Assembly: GCA_004214155.1 (NCBI GenBank)
Contig: SGYQ01000014.1
Location: 1-40,760 of the forward strand
DNA: 40,760 nucleotides
Origin: Burkholderiaceae bacterium
GTDB taxonomy: Bacteria; Pseudomonadota; Gammaproteobacteria; Burkholderiales; Burkholderiaceae_A
Direction: 5' to 3'
The translations under genes were made by a program, and so were the position numbers. Positions 34,227-40,760 of this stretch are shown piece after piece; positions within the stretch are counted from its first letter, which is position 1, and the number at the start of each line of letters is the position of its first letter. The notes beneath the pieces are model-generated. The model made no database searches and was not told the origin of the DNA. It saw nothing but the letters and a program-made list of their open reading frames with translations.

Positions 34227-35102
34227 TCAAAAAATTTGACTTTTTAGCCATCTGCGAAAGTTTTCACCCTCTTTGTCGTGCCTCACCCCTAATTCCACAG
34301 TTGCTTGAAGGTACCCCCCTTTTGAACCACAATCAAAACGGCGCCCATCAAAGGCATACCCATGAAATTTTTTTTTCTCTTTTAAAAGCACTGCAATTGC
34401 ATCTGTAAGTTGGATTTCCCCGCCTTTACCAGGACCAATCTCCTCTAACGTGTTGAAAATTTCGTCAGAAAATATATAACGTCCCACGACAGCAAGATTT
34501 GACGGTGCCTCACTTGCTTTTGGTTTTTCGCAAATCTGCTCAATTCTAGTGAATTTTTTTGAAAGAGATGTGCCTCCAATAACCCCATAATTTTCAATTT
34601 CCGTACCTTCAATTTGCTCAACGGCTAACATCCCAGAGATATGACTAGAGAAATTGTTCACCATTTGCGCTAAAACCCCTTCTCCTCCGTCGGCAGGAAC
34701 CATTAAATCGTCGGCTAAGATTACTGCGAAATTTTCTCGGCCTATGACAGGTTTAGCACAGAGCACCGCATGTCCGAGTCCGAGTGGCTCAGCTTGTCTA
34801 ATAAAGATGCATGAGACCCCTTTGGGGGGGATATTACGGACAATCTCATAAAGGTCCTCTTTGGATTTGTCTCTTAACGTTCTCTCGAGCTCTGGAACCC
34901 TATCGAAATGATCTTCAATTGCCCTCTTTGACATGCCGGTGACAAATATCATTTCGGTTATTCCTGCATCAACCGCCTCCTCTACCGCGTATTGAATAAG
35001 TGGCTTATCCACGACCGGCAACATCTCTTTCGGGCAAGCTTTCGTTGCAGGCAAAAAACGAGTCCCTAATCCTGCTACGGGAAAAACAGCTTTTTTTATC
35101 AT
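34227..35102 (-). CDS. galU: UTP-glucose-1-phosphate uridylyltransferase
   Basis: GalU makes UDP-glucose from UTP and glucose-1-phosphate, for surface polysaccharides and galactose metabolism. The 291 residues start with the nucleotide-binding signature AVFPVAGLGTRFLPATKACP and PKEMLPVVDKPLIQYAVEEA; the metal-binding Asp is in AVILADDLM and the sugar site includes ENYGVIGG and FDCGSKGGYLQA. The ATG at 35102 has GAGGAAG upstream. It follows ligA by 10 bp, closing the smc-zipA-ligA-galU operon, an order seen in betaproteobacteria. Confidence 0.97.
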   Translation of the reverse strand: MIKKAVFPVAGLGTRFLPATKACPKEMLPVVDKPLIQYAVEEAVDAGITEMIFVTGMSKRAIEDHFDRVPELERTLRDKSKEDLYEIVRNIPPKGVSCIFIRQAEPLGLGHAVLCAKPVIGRENFAVILADDLMVPADGGEGVLAQMVNNFSSHISGMLAVEQIEGTEIENYGVIGGTSLSKKFTRIEQICEKPKASEAPSNLAVVGRYIFSDEIFNTLEEIGPGKGGEIQLTDAIAVLLKEKKKFHGYAFDGRRFDCGSKGGYLQATVELGVRHDKEGENFRRWLKSQIF

Positions 35103-35112
35103 CTTCTTCCTC

Positions 35113-38128
<3,016 letters not shown>

Positions 38129-38132
<4 letters not shown>

Positions 38133-40760
38133 ACCAGCTGCACTGAGTCTTTCTCTGTAAGTGAGAGAGCTGACTCAATATCTACCGAGACAATCCGAGA
38201 GACACCAGGCTCTCTCATAGTAACCCCAATCAATTGATCGGCGATTTCCATTGAAATTTTATTGTGTGTTATAAAAATAAATTGTGTTTTTTTTGAAAGT
38301 TCGACAACCAAAGTGCTTAATTTAGTTGCATTAGAATCATCCAATGCGGCATCTACTTCGTCAAGTAAACAAAAAGGCGCAGGGTTGAGTAAGAAAAAAG
38401 CAAAAATTAATGTCGCAGCAGCCATTGACTTCTCTCCTCCAGAAAGCGACTGTATAGACATAGTTTTCTTTCCAGGCAAACGAGCCTCTATGGCCATGCC
38501 AGCGGTTAGGATGTCTTCTTCAAGAAGAACAAGGGCCGCCTGCCCGCCTCCGAACATTTTAGGAAACAAAAATTTCAAATTTTGATTAATCTGTTCCATT
38601 GTTTTATCAAGTAAATCTTTTGTCTCGCCGTCAATTTTTTTTATAGCTTGGCTCAGTTCTGACTCGGCCCTTCTGATATCATCCACCTGAGAAATTAATC
38701 CTTCTCTTCTCTGATTAATGGAGGTAATTTCTGTCTCCGCAGCCAAATTTACCGGTCCGATTTCTTCCAATTCTTTAGTAAGGTTATTAAATTCTTTTTC
38801 AAGTTGTCGCAAACCCTTTCCCCTACTTTCATTCTCATACTGAGTGGGACTGTATCTAGTATATTCTGCATATTTTAATTCTTTGTTATTTTTTATTTGC
38901 TCAAACGAGCTATTTTTTTCTGTGAGAACAATTTCTTTGCTATGAACTTCGTCTTTTTTCTTCTCAATCAAATCTTGTAATGTTGAAATTTCTCCTTCGA
39001 CAATTTGCTCCTGACTTTTAGTTGTCTCCGCATCACTCCTTAACCTTATAAGCTCTTTTTCAACTTTTGCCTTAGCTTGGAGAGATTCTGCTATAACCGA
39101 TTCATTTAATACATTTTCTTTTTCCAGTTTTGTGCGTGAATATTCTTTCTTGCGCTCTAGCAACTCTACTTTACGTCTTTGTAGGTCATTTAATTTCTCA
39201 TTTTTAGCAGCAATATATTCTTGTCGACCAATTTGCTCAAACTGTTTTTCATTTTTTTCAACAGTCTTTCTATCGAATTTCTCTTTGTGGCCTTTTAATT
39301 CTTCAAAGATTTTTTGTCTGTCCTGCACGTTTTTTTCTTTCAAAGAATTAAGCTCTTTAATTTCTTCTTCATTCCTTCGTAAATCTTTTTTTTGCAACAA
39401 GGAACGATCAAAGATACGCTGTTTATCAAATTCAAGTTTTTTTATATTATCCGCTAGCGATTTCTCTCTAGAAATGAGATTCTCATTCTTTTCCATTAGA
39501 ACAGCCAATGAAAGCTCCTTTTGATGCAGTGTATCTTGATTCTTTTCGCACAAATCTGAAAGTTCTTGCACAAGCTCTTTTTTCTCATCAAATTTTCTCT
39601 TAAATTTATCTACTTGTATCCGAAATTGATTACAACTCTCATTGGATTCTTCAACTTTTTCAGCTAGCCTATGTATATCTTTTTCTCTTGATAAAATACT
39701 TGCTTGCTGATTGTTAGAATTTAAAAAGACCAAGTCTTGTCCGTAAATATTTCCTGTTCTTGTTACGTAGTAAGAGCCGCTAGGTAAAAAATTTACATTG
39801 GCTCTTGCAAAATCATCAGTATCCGCAAGTAAAAAACTTGTTAACCAATTTTTTACTGCGCGGGAAGAGTCACAATCAGAGATTACAACTGACGCTAAGT
39901 CTTGGTTATCTTGATTGATTTTGTTTTGCCTCTCTAAACCCTTGGGAATAAAATATGTGCCAAACGGAGCGTTTAATCCATGTACAGCAGTATTTTGCCG
40001 TTCAGACTCCAAAACAACGGCCGCCAACTTTCTATCCAAGACTGTTTCAACAGCTAGATTCCATTTTTCATCTACGATCAATCTTGAAATAAGCTTTTCA
40101 CATTCGCCCAGACCCACTTCAGAAAGCCACTCGTTAATCTTTTCTGACCCCAACTCTTTTTCTTGTACGTGAGACAAGGCTTCAAGAGACGCTTTTGCTG
40201 AGAGCAGTATGCTCTCTTCTTTCGCAAGCTCACTGTTTTTCTTCAAAAGAGCATCTTCAATTCTAACAAGGCTCTCTCTCTCATCCCTGAGGTGCTCGGA
40301 GTCACGGTCAGCAGCGATCTTCAATTTCTCAAGCTCCTGCTTTAAAGACTCTATTTTCAGAGTTTCCTGATTGCTCACACCCGTCAATTCATTTTTTGAA
40401 ACCAATAGTCGTTCCTCGAAATCTTTCATAAGATCGAGATCTTGACGTGATTTTTGTTCAATATTTTCTTTTTCCGCCTTTAGCAAAGCTAACTGGGTGT
40501 TACCCTCGCTTAAGGCAATATCTATGACTTCCAACTCTTTTTCAAGAGGTTTAATCGTTTGTCCCAGCAGTGTCATCTCCGCACTTAACTTAGAAACCAC
40601 CGAATCAATTTCTGCTAAATGATTTTCTGCATTCGTTAATTCGATCGCCTCGTCGTTATAAGCGGAGTCTAGCTTTCCTAGCTCAGTAGAAATTTCAGAA
40701 ATTTGCTTAGTAAGTTGCTCGATGCTTTGGAGAATCAGCTTGCTTTCACTTTCTTTTTTA
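38129..40760 (-). CDS. smc: Chromosome segregation ATPase Smc, N-terminus beyond window
   Basis: Smc forms the condensin arm that organises and separates chromosomes. The frame is open from the right edge to the stop at 38129 (876 codons visible; the GTG at 40600 is internal, and I found no stop between it and 40760). Missing are the Walker A domain and the first part of the coiled coil. Visible are the end of the first coiled coil, the hinge (around 39720-40140, with LDRKLAAVVLES and GTYFIPKGL), the long return coiled coil and the C-terminal ATPase half with the signature LSGGEKSMAAATLIFAFFL and Walker B FCLLDEVDAALDD. ScpA and ScpB are not in the window. The stop overlaps the zipA start. 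Confidence 0.97.

Noticed and set aside
39132-39524. 130-residue plus-strand frame opposite smc
   Set aside because: It is antisense to the Smc coiled coil; Phe/Ser/Cys-rich composition is the expected shadow of Lys/Glu-rich codons.

Overview
This 40.8-kb window is AT-rich chromosomal DNA (G+C in the high 30s by eye) from a proteobacterium, most likely a low-GC member of the betaproteobacterial branch. Several features point that way: EF-Ts carries the stretch [12 protein letters not shown], the ZipA tail is unlike that of enterobacteria, and the gene orders smpB/ratA-rnfH-guaB-guaA, smc-zipA-ligA-galU, glnD-map/rpsB-tsf-pyrH-frr-uppS-cdsA-dxr-rseP-bamA-skp-lpxD-fabZ-lpxA and rnhB-SpoU methylase are the usual ones in that branch. 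No rRNA, tRNA or CRISPR array was seen. No species can be named from the sequence alone.

Layout. (1) 1-1223: a tyrosine recombinase gene that runs off the left edge. It lies directly beyond the 3' end of guaA, a known island integration site. The 173-bp gap holds four GTTTGCA repeats around a TATAAT box. (2) 1397-5217: guaA-guaB-rnfH-ratA, an overlapping minus-strand operon for GMP synthesis plus two small proteins. Only 7 bp separate it from divergent smpB. (3) 5225-8310: smpB, an orphan branched-chain-type binding lipoprotein, a SpoU-family RNA methylase and rnhB. (4) 8345-11572: a plus-strand cassette gnnA-gnnB-lpxB, inserted against the surrounding operon direction. It predicts lipid A built on a 2,3-diamino sugar. 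(5) 11555-23863: a 12-kb collinear minus-strand operon from rpsB to lpxA covering translation, UMP kinase, undecaprenyl and CDP-lipid synthesis, the MEP pathway, envelope protease, outer-membrane assembly and lipid A. (6) 23912-27297: map and glnD, divergent from rpsB. (7) 27301-34134: the accessory part. It holds a double DUF1538 (UmpAB-type) transporter, two PII-like proteins, a coiled-coil protein with 14-residue asparagine repeats, two tandem voltage-gated-type cation channels and a CLC protein lacking both key glutamates. All are on the minus strand and inserted between galU and glnD. (8) 34227-40760: galU, ligA, zipA and the C-terminal three quarters of smc, an overlapping minus-strand operon cut by the right edge.

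The genes work together in three main ways. LpxA, LpxD, LpxB, FabZ and GnnA/GnnB form most of the early lipid A pathway. BamA, Skp and RseP handle outer-membrane protein folding and the stress response. The region 27301-34134 looks like an ion-homeostasis module in which small PII-like proteins may sense a nucleotide or ion state and control a cation/proton antiporter. This last module is the best candidate for an undescribed system.

The genome is very compact. Most neighbours overlap by 1-20 bases, convergent genes overlap or nearly touch, and divergent start codons are as close as 7 bp. TTG is a frequent start codon: trmH-like, lpxA, lpxB, cdsA, pyrH and zipA.
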